DNA of 64,000 nt from Actinoplanes campanulatus (GCF_014647795.1 NZ_BMPW01000001.1:186001-250000); one strand, 5' to 3'. Numbered from the stretch's first letter, positions 44,683 through 53,797 are shown. Made by a program: numbers and translations. The notes: generated from the sequence alone by a model not told the origin.

Positions 44683-46002
44683 TTAGGCGACGAAGTTCTT
44701 GAGCTCGGTGACGAGCTTGCGGATGTGACCGGAGATCACCGGCGTGCCCAGGTCCTTGAAGCGCTGCCGGAACCAGGGGTTGACGCTCTCGGTGCCGGAG
44801 CTGTTGACCGAGCCGACCGGGATGAACTTGACCCCGGAACGGTGCACCGCCTCGATCCCCTCGAACAGCGGCTGCGACCGGTCGAACTCGTAGAAGTCGG
44901 AGATCCAGACCAGCACGGTGTTCCGCGGATCGGCGATCTTGGGCCGGGCCAGGGCCATCGCGACCGGCCCGTCGTTGCCACCCCCGAGGTTGGTGCGCAG
45001 CAGCACCTCGAACGGGTCGTGCACCCATGGGGTGAGGTCGAGCGCCCGGGTGTCGTAGGCGATGAGGTGCACGTCGACCTTGGGCAGACCGGCGAAGATC
45101 GAGGCGAGGATGGTGCAGTTGACCATCGAGTCGACCATCGACCCGGACTGGTCCACCACCACGATCAGGCGGGCCGGCTCGATCCGTTTCGCGGTCTGCC
45201 GGTAATAGAGCCGGTCGACGTAGAGCCGCTCGTCCTCGGGGCTCCAGTTCGGCAGGTTCTTCCAGATCGTGCGGTCCAGGTCGAGGTTGCGGTAGACCCG
45301 TTTCGGCGGGACCGAGCGGTCGATCGTGCCGGCGCTGGCCTGGGCGACCTGGGTGCGCAGCACCGCGGCCACCTCGTCGACGAACCGGCGGATCAGCGCC
45401 TTGGCGTTGGCCAGCGCCGTGCCGTCCAGATTGTCCTTGTCGCGCAGCAGCTGCTCGATCAGCGACATGCTCGGGGTGAGCTGCCGGGCCAGCCGGTTGT
45501 CGGCCAGCACCTCACGCAGCCGCATCCGGCTGACCAGGTCGCCCTCGATACCGGCCAGCGCCGCGCCGAGACCGGAGTCGTCGCCCGCGGCCCGCCCGCG
45601 CAGCTGCCCGGGCTCACAGCCCATCGCCCGCTCGAACCGGCCGGCGTCGGCCTGCCAGCGCTGCAACTGCTCGGCGGTCACGTTGCCGGTGCCGGTCCCG
45701 AAGACGTTGAGCAGCAGTTTCGACACCAGGGCGGCGCGCCGGACCTCGCCGTCGCGGTCGTCGCCGGGGTCGCTCATCAGCCCGTCGAACTCCGGCTCCA
45801 GCCCCGGAAACCGCTGAATCACGGTGTCCACCGAGACGGCCGGATCGAGCAGCGCGGCCGGCAACCCCAGGTCACCGACGATCGCCATGCTCGCCGACTC
45901 CAGAGCGGTCTGCTCCTCCGGGTCGAACAGGCGGGACAACAGCCGCCAGTAGAGGATCTGACGGCGGCTCTCCTCCGTGGGCGCGCCCGATGATTCACTC
46001 AT
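44683..46002 (-). CDS. vWA-domain protein, partner of the MoxR ATPase (YehP-like)
   Basis: A 439-residue protein. The first 270 residues are helical. The C-terminal vWA domain starts near 278 with an intact MIDAS motif VVVDQSGSM (D284, S286, S288), later LGGGNDGPVA and VLVWISDFYEFD. This matches the MoxR-associated vWA group. It should bind a divalent metal and act as adaptor between the AAA+ ATPase and a substrate. The ATG overlaps the stop of the upstream gene (ATGA). Confidence 0.85.
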   Translation of the reverse strand: MSESSGAPTEESRRQILYWRLLSRLFDPEEQTALESASMAIVGDLGLPAALLDPAVSVDTVIQRFPGLEPEFDGLMSDPGDDRDGEVRRAALVSKLLLNVFGTGTGNVTAEQLQRWQADAGRFERAMGCEPGQLRGRAAGDDSGLGAALAGIEGDLVSRMRLREVLADNRLARQLTPSMSLIEQLLRDKDNLDGTALANAKALIRRFVDEVAAVLRTQVAQASAGTIDRSVPPKRVYRNLDLDRTIWKNLPNWSPEDERLYVDRLYYRQTAKRIEPARLIVVVDQSGSMVDSMVNCTILASIFAGLPKVDVHLIAYDTRALDLTPWVHDPFEVLLRTNLGGGNDGPVAMALARPKIADPRNTVLVWISDFYEFDRSQPLFEGIEAVHRSGVKFIPVGSVNSSGTESVNPWFRQRFKDLGTPVISGHIRKLVTELKNFVA

Positions 46003-47369
46003 CTCCGCAGCAGCCTTCCCGCGCGCTCGCGCAGCACGTCGACCGCGGTGCCGGCGGCGGCCTCGGCCTTTGCCGCCCTGGCGTCGGTGGGGCCGAGCGC
46101 CCAGTCGGCGGTGTGGGCGGTGACCGGCTTCTTCCGGACCACCGCCTGGACCGCGAGCGGCTGCACCGCCCAACGACCGGCATCCCAGCGGAGCAGGCCC
46201 AGGCAGGCGGTCGAGGCGGCGACCAGCGCCGGGGTCAGTGGACCGGCTTCGGGCAGCCGGTCCACATCGACGGCGAGGTTGACGCCACCGGCCAGCTCGA
46301 ACGACTCCGCCCCGGCCGTGTAGCCCTCCAGCAGCACCGGCTCGGCGATGACGGCCGGATGGCGGTCCAGCGGGGGCACCGGCGCGGCGGTCGCCCCGCC
46401 CAGGCGGACCCGGGCCGTCGCGAACGGGTCGGCCGGCTCGCCCAGGACGGCCCGTGACTCGTCCCAGAGCAGATCGCCGGACGGGGTGAGCGGCATGCCG
46501 GCGATCTCGACCACGCGGTGCCCGGCCAGGGCGGCCCGGAACACCGGGAACGCGGTGAGCATGCGCCAGGCGGACGGGCCGCTGATCGTGTCGACCTTGG
46601 CGGCCGCCACGCTCGCCCGGACCAGCCGCACCTGCCCGCCGGGCGTCTCCAGCAGGCCGTGCGCCTGAGCGCGGAACACCGTGGGGTGCTCGTGCAGGTC
46701 GGCGCCGAGCAGCAGGAACCGGCCCTCCGCCGGGGTGGCCGGCTGTTCGGGAAAACCATCCTGGGACAGGAGCACGGACCTGGTCCACAGATCCGCCCAG
46801 CGGCGCACCGGGACCCGGTCGAGGGTGGCGACCGGGGCGGCGCCGCGCAGCTCGGCGGCGAAACCGTCGAGCAGGACGGCGAGCCGCCGGGTGGCCGGGT
46901 CGGCGAGCAGCGCCTGCACGGTCTGGGCGGCGCCGCCGGCCAGCTCGTGGTCGACCCCGCGCCAGCCGGCGATGGCCAGCTCACGAAGCCAGGACCGGCC
47001 GCCGGCAAGCAGGCCACCGGAGGGCGAGGAGCCGCCGGGGACGGCCCACCGCTCACGGGACCGGCCGAGCGCCTCGTCGAGGCCGGCGAGCAGCGCGTCG
47101 TGTGCGGCGCCGAGCAGGGCGGCGCGGGCCCCGGCCAGCACGGCCAGATGCTCGTCGGTGACCGCACCAGCGATGATCTTGCCGATTGAGTCGGCGACCC
47201 GGTCGGCGAGCGGCGAGCCGGCGAACGCGGCGGCGAAGGTCTCGCACGCGGCGGCCCGCTCCTCGTCGATCCGGGCGAGGCCGTGCACCAAGGCGTCGTC
47301 GAGGCCGTCGACCAGGCCGAGCGCCTCGGTGAGGCCGGCCGGGACCGCCCGCAGGGTGTCGGCGAGCAT
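45999..47369 (-). CDS. Uncharacterised protein of the MoxR/vWA operon
   Basis: A 456-residue protein without a family I can name with confidence; related actinobacterial loci carry a DUF5691 protein at this place, and this may be one. It is rich in Ala/Leu helices in the first 200 residues (LTEALGLVDGLDDALVHGLA; RSWLRELAIAGWRGVDHELA). A beta-rich second half follows (RFLLLGADLHEHPTVFRAQ; GHRVVEIAGMPLTP). There is no signal peptide. The start and the SWIM gene stop share bases (TGATG), and its own stop overlaps the vWA start, so all five operon products are translationally coupled or nearly so. Confidence 0.65.
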   Translation of the reverse strand: MLADTLRAVPAGLTEALGLVDGLDDALVHGLARIDEERAAACETFAAAFAGSPLADRVADSIGKIIAGAVTDEHLAVLAGARAALLGAAHDALLAGLDEALGRSRERWAVPGGSSPSGGLLAGGRSWLRELAIAGWRGVDHELAGGAAQTVQALLADPATRRLAVLLDGFAAELRGAAPVATLDRVPVRRWADLWTRSVLLSQDGFPEQPATPAEGRFLLLGADLHEHPTVFRAQAHGLLETPGGQVRLVRASVAAAKVDTISGPSAWRMLTAFPVFRAALAGHRVVEIAGMPLTPSGDLLWDESRAVLGEPADPFATARVRLGGATAAPVPPLDRHPAVIAEPVLLEGYTAGAESFELAGGVNLAVDVDRLPEAGPLTPALVAASTACLGLLRWDAGRWAVQPLAVQAVVRKKPVTAHTADWALGPTDARAAKAEAAAGTAVDVLRERAGRLLRR

Positions 47370-47869
47370 CAGCGCACCGCCCCGGCCGCCGGGAACCACT
47401 GCAACTCGGGCAGCGGATCGGTGGTCGGGGGCACCTCCAGATATGCCAGGTGGCGCAGGAAACCGCTGAACACCTCGGCGGCGCGGTTGGGCGCGGTCGT
47501 CGTGTGCAGCCCGGCCCACAGGTCCTCGGAGTCCTCCGGCAGCGTCACCTTCAGATAGCGGGCGACGCGGGCCAGACCGTACTGTGCGACGGCGGCGTCG
47601 GCGAGAGCACGCAGGTGGTTGCAGGCACGCGACCCGCCGGACAGGCCACCGCACGGCCGGTTGTTGTTGGTGTTGCAGCTCAGGCCGTGGTCGCCGGCGG
47701 TGATGGACGAGACGTAGACACGCTCCACATCCGACCCGCTGGAGACCACCCCCTGGAGCCGGCCGTCGGCCAGCTCCACGAACGGCGCCTTGGCCAGCTT
47801 GCGCGGCCGGGCGGGCGCGATGACGGGCGCTGCGCTGCGCCGCTCATGGACGGCACCCCCGTTGGTCAC
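47369..47869 (-). CDS. SWIM-like zinc-finger protein, first gene of the MoxR/vWA operon
   Basis: A 166-residue protein. Residues about 68-86 hold a Cys/His cluster (GLSCNTNNNRPCGG, then SRACNHLRAL) that fits a SWIM-type C-x(n)-C...C-x-H zinc site. It corresponds to YehQ-like SWIM proteins of related operons but is much shorter, so it may be a stripped-down version. SWIM domains bind nucleic acid or protein. The GTG start is backed by an excellent GAGGAGG 9 nt upstream. It opens the operon; the toxin cassette on the same strand ends 93 bp upstream. Confidence 0.7.
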   Translation of the reverse strand: MTNGGAVHERRSAAPVIAPARPRKLAKAPFVELADGRLQGVVSSGSDVERVYVSSITAGDHGLSCNTNNNRPCGGLSGGSRACNHLRALADAAVAQYGLARVARYLKVTLPEDSEDLWAGLHTTTAPNRAAEVFSGFLRHLAYLEVPPTTDPLPELQWFPAAGAVR

Positions 47870-47962
47870 AACCAGACCTCCTCAGAAACAGGTGCCGAAG
47901 TTGTATCCCACGGGTACGACAAAACCGGATCGCCGCAGCGAGGCGCCCGGTCGCCGGGGCCG

Positions 47963-48277
47963 TCAGCCGAGCCGGCCGGCCATGTCGGCCAGCTCGCGGA
48001 GCCGGTCGAGCACCGCCGCCTTCCCCTCCCCGCCGGGCAGGTCCCGGTCGCCGGCCGGCACCAGCTGGTCGCGCAGCAGCTCGACGGCCTGGGCACGGGC
48101 GCCCGGGGGCAGCTCGGCCAGCCACAGCGACCCGAGGTTCTCCCGGGAGATCTCCCGCAGGTAGGCGACCGCCTCCGGGTCGGACAGCCGGTCGGCCAGG
48201 AAGTCGACGGTCCAGTAGAACAGGCCGCCGCCGGCGCTCCAGTCCAGATCCGGTCTCAGCACCAGTAGTCCCGCCAT
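47963..48277 (-). CDS. Putative immunity protein for the adjacent toxin
   Basis: A 104-residue protein of no family I recognise. It is Leu/Ala-rich and acidic in places (LRPDLDWSAGGGLFYWTVDF; LADRLSDPEAVAYLREISRE), with no signal peptide or membrane helix. Its ATG shares bases with the stop of the large toxin-like gene (TGATG), and it is the last gene of the three-gene cassette. A small cytosolic protein directly after a polymorphic toxin is usually its immunity protein. The role is inferred from position alone. Confidence 0.55.
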   Translation of the reverse strand: MAGLLVLRPDLDWSAGGGLFYWTVDFLADRLSDPEAVAYLREISRENLGSLWLAELPPGARAQAVELLRDQLVPAGDRDLPGGEGKAAVLDRLRELADMAGRLG

Positions 48278-49434
48278 CACTTCCCCACCACGAAGACGCG
48301 CGGGCCCAGCCCGCGCTGCTCGATGAACCGCTCCACCATGGCCTTCTGTTCCGGCGTAAACCTTGACACGTCGACCGGCACCAGGTCGGCTTTGTCCAGA
48401 TGCCGTTCGATCTGGAACTGCAGTTGGGGCCACTGCCGCTCGAAGTAGCGGCTGTCGAAGTTGCCGACCGCGTCGTACGTCTTCCCGCTCTCGTCGACCC
48501 AATCGGCGGACGAGCCCGTCTCGGCCCGGGTGAGCCGGACGCCGGTCTCCGCCTCGATCCGCTGAGCGCTCTCCGACTCTTCCGGACGGTGCCTGCCGAC
48601 GGCCGGATCGTCACCGAGGTCGTGGATCCGCTTGTCCTCACCGTCCTTCCCCGGCCGCGGCGGCGGGTCGGCGCCGCCGTCCGGCAGCCGGTTGAGCTTG
48701 CGCAGTTCCTCGATCAGGTCGTCGAGACGCCGCACCCTGGGCAGAAGGTTGCGCAGGCTGGCGATGAGATCGTGCACCCAGCGGGCGATCCGCGCGGCCC
48801 AGGAGGCGACGAGCGTGCCGACCTGCTCGACCACCAGCGGGGTCGCCGCGCCGAAGGTGGCGGCCACCTCGGCGGCGTAGGTGACCAGCCGGGACACCAG
48901 GGTGGCGATCGCGTCCCGGACCAGCTCGCGGACCCCGGCGACGAGCAGGCCGGCGCCCTCGGTGAGCGCGGCCATCGTGCCGGACGCCGCGGCCAGCGCG
49001 GTCAGTGTGCCGTGCTGCTCCCGGGCGGTCGCGCGGTAGGCCGCCCCGGCCGGGCCGGCCCAGCCGGCCACGTCCCCCCGGACCGCGCGGTCGAGCCGGC
49101 CGGCCTCCTCCTCGAGAGCCTCGGCGATGTTGCGCCAGGTCCGCGCGTACGCCGTGATCTGCGCGGGATCACCGGCGAGCCGGTCGAGGGTGTCCCGCAG
49201 CGGCTCGACGTGCTCGATGATCCAGGAGACGCCGTACTGCAGGAGCACCCCGATCGGGTCGGAGACCAGGGCCAGGCTGTCGAGACCGGCGCTGACCCCG
49301 CCGAGGCCGCCCTCCACCCAGTCCCGGTCACGGACGCCGGCGGCGATCATCTCGATGTCCTCGACGATCCACACCCCGGCCCACGGGTCGGGCGGCTGGT
49401 CGACCCGCTTGGCGACGAGTGTGCCGTCACTCAC
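48277..49434 (-). CDS. Type VII-associated polymorphic toxin-like protein
   Basis: A 385-residue protein in three parts. Residues about 20-240 are helical and WXG100-like (GVWIVEDIEMIAAGVRDRDW; GDVAGWAGPAGAAYRATARE with W-x-G), as in type VII secreted proteins. A charged linker follows (about 255-290, PDGGADPPPRPGKDGEDKR). The C-terminal 95 residues (ESAQRIEAETGVRL, SADWVDESGKTYDAVG, QFQIERHL, PVDVSRFTPEQKAMV, GPRVFVVG) resemble the nuclease-like toxin tips found on actinobacterial polymorphic toxins. The E...YDAVG...Q pattern suggests a PD-(D/E)XK-type fold. The GTG overlaps the EspC-like gene stop. No signal peptide is present, consistent with type VII export. Confidence 0.65.
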   Translation of the reverse strand: MSDGTLVAKRVDQPPDPWAGVWIVEDIEMIAAGVRDRDWVEGGLGGVSAGLDSLALVSDPIGVLLQYGVSWIIEHVEPLRDTLDRLAGDPAQITAYARTWRNIAEALEEEAGRLDRAVRGDVAGWAGPAGAAYRATAREQHGTLTALAAASGTMAALTEGAGLLVAGVRELVRDAIATLVSRLVTYAAEVAATFGAATPLVVEQVGTLVASWAARIARWVHDLIASLRNLLPRVRRLDDLIEELRKLNRLPDGGADPPPRPGKDGEDKRIHDLGDDPAVGRHRPEESESAQRIEAETGVRLTRAETGSSADWVDESGKTYDAVGNFDSRYFERQWPQLQFQIERHLDKADLVPVDVSRFTPEQKAMVERFIEQRGLGPRVFVVGK

Positions 49435-49754
49435 GACCCGGCCCGCCGGGCGGCGGCCACGTCGGCTGCCGCGTAGCGCTCGCCGGTGGCGCGCACCCGC
49501 GCGGCCGATCCGAGCAGTGACTCCTCGGCCACCCGGATCCCGTCGGCGAGGGCATCGTGCAGCCCGTTCAGCATCCCTGGGACCAGGGCGCACAACTCGC
49601 CGTACGCCTGAGCGCCGAGCCGCACCGCCTCGGACGCCTGCCCCACGTCACCGAGCACGTCGGCGATCACACCGATGTGCCCGGCGTGGCTGATCAGATC
49701 CGCGGGCGTCACCGACACCGCGTCGTTTCCCCGGTCGACCACAGCTTCCCCCAT
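49431..49754 (-). CDS. EspC/WXG100-like type VII secretion target
   Basis: A 107-residue helical-hairpin protein (VTPADLISHAGHIGVIADVL; QASEAVRLGAQAYGELCALV) similar to the EspC family of small type VII substrates. Such proteins usually form a secreted heterodimer with the larger partner encoded next to them, here the toxin-like protein. ATG is used; an in-frame GTG 6 bp upstream is an alternative. It starts the cassette, and a perfect 9-bp inverted repeat lies just upstream. No ESX core gene (EccC, EccD) is in the window. Confidence 0.7.
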   Translation of the reverse strand: MGEAVVDRGNDAVSVTPADLISHAGHIGVIADVLGDVGQASEAVRLGAQAYGELCALVPGMLNGLHDALADGIRVAEESLLGSAARVRATGERYAAADVAAARRAGS

Positions 49755-49764
49755 CCGCACCTAT

Positions 49765-49786
49765 GACATCTAGGAAGCTAGATGTC
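49765..49786. promoter_or_regulatory. Perfect inverted repeat upstream of the toxin cassette
   Basis: GACATCTAG and CTAGATGTC flank GAAG, centred about 20 bp upstream of the EspC-like start. CTAG is rare in high-GC actinobacteria, which makes chance occurrence unlikely. It is probably an operator. Confidence 0.6.
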
Positions 49787-49813
49787 TCGGACGGCCCTCT
49801 TCAACGCCCTTCC

Positions 49814-49838
49814 GAAACCTGTGGATAACTCAGGTTTC
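49814..49838. terminator. Hairpin downstream of the GGDEF gene
   Basis: GAAACCTG and CAGGTTTC (8 bp perfect) flank a 9-nt loop that includes part of a TGTGGATAA sequence. It lies between the GGDEF gene end and the toxin cassette promoter and could end the GGDEF transcript. Confidence 0.4.
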
Positions 49839-49894
49839 AGCAGCTCAGAGGGGGCGCAGGGAGCGAGAGGCGAAGCCGGCGGCGACGGTTCGAG

Positions 49895-51418
49895 TCACCC
49901 GATGATCGACAGCGTGGGCTCGGCGGCCAGGACCTGGTTGCGGCCGGCCCGTTTGGCCCGGTACAACGCCTCGTCGGCGAGGCTCAGCAGATGACCGGGG
50001 CCGCCGGTGGCGGTCAGTTCCGCCACGCCGGCGCTGAACGTGACGTTCAGGGTGCCGAGTGGCGTGTCGACCGCCCGGGCGGCGCACTGCCGGCGCCACC
50101 AGTCGGCGCGTTCGGCCGCGGCCTGCGCGCCGATCCCCGGCAGCACCACCACGAACTCCTCGCCGCCGTAGCGGGCCACCATGTCGCACTCCCGGACCGA
50201 ACCGGTCAGCTGCCTGGCCACCTCGACGAGCACCTGGTCGCCGACTGCGTGCCCGTACCGGTCGTTGATGGTTTTGAAGTGATCCACGTCGATCATCACG
50301 ATCGACAGCGGCTGGCCGTCGGTGGCGGCGCGGGCCTGCGCCTCCAGCACGGCGGTCAGGTGCCGGCGGTTGTACGCCCCGGTGAGGCCGTCACGCATCG
50401 CCTGCTCGGTCAGCTCGGCGCGGAGCCGCTCCAGCTCGGTGATGTCCCGGACCACGACGACGGTGCCGGGACAGCTCCCGTCGGCCGACTCGATCTTGAC
50501 GACCCGGAAGTCGTACACGTCGCCCGAGGCGCCGTGGATGGTGGTCTGGCCGGCGTCGGCGACCATGGTGGTGAAGTGCGGGCCGGCGATCTCCTGCCAC
50601 CGCTTGCCGATCACGGTGCCGCCCGCCGGGTGCACCGCGGCGAGAAGTCTGGCCGCCGCCGGGTTGACGTCGAGGAACCGTCCGTTGGAGTCCAGCACCA
50701 TCACGGCGTCGCTGAGCGCCGCGATGACCTGCGCATAGGTGACCGGCACCTGTTCGGAGTTCACGCCGGAGCGGTCGGTCCACCACCAGACGGCACCGGA
50801 GACCAGGAACAGCACCGGCGTCAGATCGAGCCCCTGCATGTCCACGAAGATGAACACGGTCACCAGGTTGCCCACCGTCGGCGCGAGCGCGCCGACCAGG
50901 AACCACCGGTACACCCGCCGCTGGCCGCGGACCGCCCGGCGCATCGCGCTGATCACCAGCACCGTGCCGAAGCCCATCATGGCGTAGCCGTACAGAACGT
51001 GAGCCCAGTACGCCGGGCCGTGCTGCACGGCGATCCCGAGGGCGGCCACCTCGGCCTGCCGGTAGAAGAGGTGATGCCACGGATCGGTGGCGGTGACTGC
51101 CACGAGCAGCACCGGGTGGATCAGCATCAGCGGGATCCGCGGCGGCCGGCGCCCCGCGGAGACCGTGGTGTGCCAGAAGAAGCCCACGATGACCAGCGCC
51201 ACCCCGGGGAAGATCGCATAGTTGAGACCGAGCGCCAGCCCGCGCGTCGGCGCCACGAGGACGCCGGCGTTGGCCAGCGCCCATTCCGCCGCGCCGGCCA
51301 TGACGAGGCTGAGCGGGAGCGCCAGGGGCGTCTCGGACCGCCGCCGGTACGTCAGTACGGCGTACAGCAGCGCAATCAAGCCGGCTCCGGTGTAAACGGC
51401 GACCATTGCGAGCGGCAT
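49895..51418 (-). CDS. Membrane diguanylate cyclase (7TM-PAS-GGDEF)
   Basis: A 507-residue protein. The N-terminal 220 residues hold about seven membrane helices of the histidine-kinase N-terminal type. A PAS domain (about 230-345, ALSDAVMVLDSNGRFLDVNP) follows. The GGDEF domain (about 350-505) is intact: RDGLTGAYNRRHL, VDHFKTINDRYGHAVGD and the active site ARYGGEEFVVVLP, with an inhibitory RECD placed five residues before it. It should make cyclic di-GMP. GGAGG abuts this ATG directly, so the second ATG 12 bp downstream could be the true start. Confidence 0.9.
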   Translation of the reverse strand: MPLAMVAVYTGAGLIALLYAVLTYRRRSETPLALPLSLVMAGAAEWALANAGVLVAPTRGLALGLNYAIFPGVALVIVGFFWHTTVSAGRRPPRIPLMLIHPVLLVAVTATDPWHHLFYRQAEVAALGIAVQHGPAYWAHVLYGYAMMGFGTVLVISAMRRAVRGQRRVYRWFLVGALAPTVGNLVTVFIFVDMQGLDLTPVLFLVSGAVWWWTDRSGVNSEQVPVTYAQVIAALSDAVMVLDSNGRFLDVNPAAARLLAAVHPAGGTVIGKRWQEIAGPHFTTMVADAGQTTIHGASGDVYDFRVVKIESADGSCPGTVVVVRDITELERLRAELTEQAMRDGLTGAYNRRHLTAVLEAQARAATDGQPLSIVMIDVDHFKTINDRYGHAVGDQVLVEVARQLTGSVRECDMVARYGGEEFVVVLPGIGAQAAAERADWWRRQCAARAVDTPLGTLNVTFSAGVAELTATGGPGHLLSLADEALYRAKRAGRNQVLAAEPTLSIIG

Positions 51419-51595
51419 CCTCCGCCCCTTCCCACGGTTGGCACCGGTACGAATCGGTGCCGCCGTGGGTGAGTTGAGGAGTCGCCCGCCGTAGGTGCGA
51501 AACAGGAACGGCTCATCGCCAAGCTCTAATCCTGGCTTCAGGTTGGCCGGGGAGAATGAGCGGCAAAAGCATCGACTGGAAGGGGGCGGGCCGGC

Positions 51596-52288
51596 GTGCG
51601 GATCCTGATCGCGGATGATGACGCGGCCATCCGTGAGTCGCTGGAGCGGGTGCTCCAGGTCGAGGGTTACGACACCAGCACCGTCGCCAACGGTCTCGCC
51701 GTGCTCGACGGGGTCGACGGGGCGGCCGGTGACACGCTGGATCTGCTGATCCTCGACGTGATGATGCCCCGCCTCGGCGGGTTGGAGACCTGCCGGCGGT
51801 TGCGGGCCGCGGGCCGGGATCTGCCGGTGCTGATGCTGACCGCCCGTGATCAGGTCTCCGACCGGGTCACGGGGCTGGACGCGGGCGCCGACGACTACCT
51901 GCCCAAGCCGTTCGCCACCGAGGAGTTGCTGGCCCGGGTGCGGGCCCTGCTGCGCCGGCGCACGACCGCCGACGGGGAGTCGCAGATCCTGTCGTTCGCC
52001 GACGTCCGGCTCGATCCCGACAGGTTCGAGGCGTGGCGGGGCGAGCGGCCGCTGCGTCTGACCCGGACCGAGTTCTCCCTCCTGCAGGTTCTCTTGCGCA
52101 ACGCGACCCGGATCTTGACCCACGACGCGCTGTTCGAGGCGATATGGGGCTTCGACATGAGCACCACCGCCAACAACCTCCAGGTGTACGTGAGCTACCT
52201 GCGCCGCAAGATGGAGGCCGAGGGTGAGCCGCGATTGATCTACACGCTGCGCGGCCTGGGATACACGTTGCGGGAGACCCCTCCGTGA
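51596..52288 (+). CDS. OmpR-family response regulator
   Basis: A 230-residue regulator. The receiver has the acidic pocket ADDDA, phospho-acceptor Asp54 in [13 protein letters not shown], the conserved Thr in MLTARDQ and Lys in [14 protein letters not shown]. The winged-helix domain (about 130-225) ends [20 protein letters not shown]. It resembles MprA/TcrA types. GTG start with a purine-rich leader. Its stop overlaps the start of the sensor kinase (GTGA). Confidence 0.92.
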   Translation: MRILIADDDAAIRESLERVLQVEGYDTSTVANGLAVLDGVDGAAGDTLDLLILDVMMPRLGGLETCRRLRAAGRDLPVLMLTARDQVSDRVTGLDAGADDYLPKPFATEELLARVRALLRRRTTADGESQILSFADVRLDPDRFEAWRGERPLRLTRTEFSLLQVLLRNATRILTHDALFEAIWGFDMSTTANNLQVYVSYLRRKMEAEGEPRLIYTLRGLGYTLRETPP

Positions 52289-53736
52289 GCAGGCGCCCCC
52301 ACCGGGAACCGCGCCGGCTGACCCGATGGTGGCGCCGGCGGTCCCTGCGGACCAGGATGACGGTGATCGCGGCGACGGCCATCGCGGCCAGCGTGTTCGC
52401 GGCCTTCCAGGTGGCCAGCGAGCTACTGGACTGGGAGTTGCGGAACACCGCCGAGAATCAGCTACGCGCCGACTCCCGCGTCCTGGCGACGAACGCGCAG
52501 CGCGACGGTCTGGCGCGGGTTCAGCTACCGCCGTATCCGGGATCCGGTCGGCTGGTGCGGGTCATCCTGCCCGACGGCTCGACCCGGACGCCGGCCGGCC
52601 AACCCGGGCTGCCCCCGGTCAGCGAGCACGCTGGGCTCGTGGCGCGGGGCGCGTCAGCCGACCTGATGGAGTCGATGGACAGCGACGACGACGGCTACCG
52701 CATCTACACGCTGCGGGCAGGCGACGGCGCGGTGCAGGTGGCCCACGTCGCCGACGACAGCCCGATCAACCGGTTCGGGCTGGGCATGCTGCTGATCGGG
52801 CTGTTCTGCGTGGTCGGCGGCGCCCTGGTCGGGCGGACCGTGGCGCGAACCGGACTGGCACCGATCGACCGGCTGACCGCCGCCGCGGTACGTGTCGCGA
52901 ACACCCAGGATCTCGACGCCGACATCCCGGATGAGGGCGGTGGAGAGATCCGGCGGCTGATCCAGGCGATCAACGACATGCTCGCCGCGCTCCGGGACTC
53001 CCGGCGGGCCCAGCGGCTGCTCGCCGAGGACGCCGCCCACGAGCTCAAGACCCCGCTCACCAGCCTGCGCCTCAACATCGAGCTGCTGGTCCGGCTCGAC
53101 CGGCGCGGCACCCTCGACACCGCCCTCTCGGCGGAGAGCCGGACCCGGCTGCTCAACGATCTCGGCGCCCAGGTGGCCGAGTTGAGCACCCTTGCCGCCG
53201 AACTGACCGACCTGGCGCGCGGTGACGCAAGCGACGAGAGCACCGAGCTGCTCGACCTCGCCGACGTGGTGGTGGCCGCCGCGACCCAGGCGCGTTCCCG
53301 CGTGCCCGACCTCGAGATCGCGCTCGACGTGACCTCCGTGTGGGTGAGCGGGCGTCCCGCTGCGCTCCAGCGAGCGGTCCTCAACCTCGTCGACAACGCC
53401 GGCAAGTGGTCCCCCGCGGACCAGCCGGTCCAGGTCCGGCTCCGTGCCGAGGGCGCGTCGGCCGTGCTCGAGGTCGACGACGCCGGGCCGGGCATCGACG
53501 CCGCCGACGTACCGCGGGTGTTCGACCGGTTCTACCGTGCCGACAGCGCCCGGGCGTTGCCGGGATCCGGTCTCGGGCTGTCGATCGTGCAGCGGGTCGT
53601 CCACGCCCACGGCGGCCGGGCCACCGTCGCCCGCTCCGCACGCGGTGGCGCGCTGCTTCGGGTCGACCTTCCGGCCGCGGCCCCGACCGCACCGATCGCG
53701 CGTCTCACCGCCGGGGAAGACACCGCGATGCGCTGA
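52285..53736 (+). CDS. Sensor histidine kinase, partner of the OmpR regulator
   Basis: A 483-residue kinase with two membrane helices (about 28-48 and 165-188) framing an extracytoplasmic sensor domain, then HAMP, HisKA and ATPase domains. The phospho-acceptor His is in [23 protein letters not shown]-binding boxes are [24 protein letters not shown] and [13 protein letters not shown]. It resembles MprB-type envelope-stress sensors. The next gene on the other strand is an MMPL transporter, a plausible regulon member. Confidence 0.92.
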   Translation: MSRRPHREPRRLTRWWRRRSLRTRMTVIAATAIAASVFAAFQVASELLDWELRNTAENQLRADSRVLATNAQRDGLARVQLPPYPGSGRLVRVILPDGSTRTPAGQPGLPPVSEHAGLVARGASADLMESMDSDDDGYRIYTLRAGDGAVQVAHVADDSPINRFGLGMLLIGLFCVVGGALVGRTVARTGLAPIDRLTAAAVRVANTQDLDADIPDEGGGEIRRLIQAINDMLAALRDSRRAQRLLAEDAAHELKTPLTSLRLNIELLVRLDRRGTLDTALSAESRTRLLNDLGAQVAELSTLAAELTDLARGDASDESTELLDLADVVVAAATQARSRVPDLEIALDVTSVWVSGRPAALQRAVLNLVDNAGKWSPADQPVQVRLRAEGASAVLEVDDAGPGIDAADVPRVFDRFYRADSARALPGSGLGLSIVQRVVHAHGGRATVARSARGGALLRVDLPAAAPTAPIARLTAGEDTAMR

Positions 53737-53755
53737 CCTGCCCGGCGCCTGGCGC

Positions 53756-53797
53756 AGGAGATCCGGGACGGGCCTGGGTTCCCGTCCCGGATCTCCT
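53756..53797. terminator. Bidirectional terminator between kinase and MMPL genes
   Basis: A 17-bp perfect stem (left arm AGGAGATCCGGGACGGG and its complement) with an 8-nt loop lies between the convergent gene ends, 19 and 14 bp from them. Confidence 0.85.

Noticed and set aside
49814-49838. Replication origin suggested by a DnaA-box match
   Set aside because: A single box without clustering, and no dnaA, dnaN or other origin-linked genes in the window.
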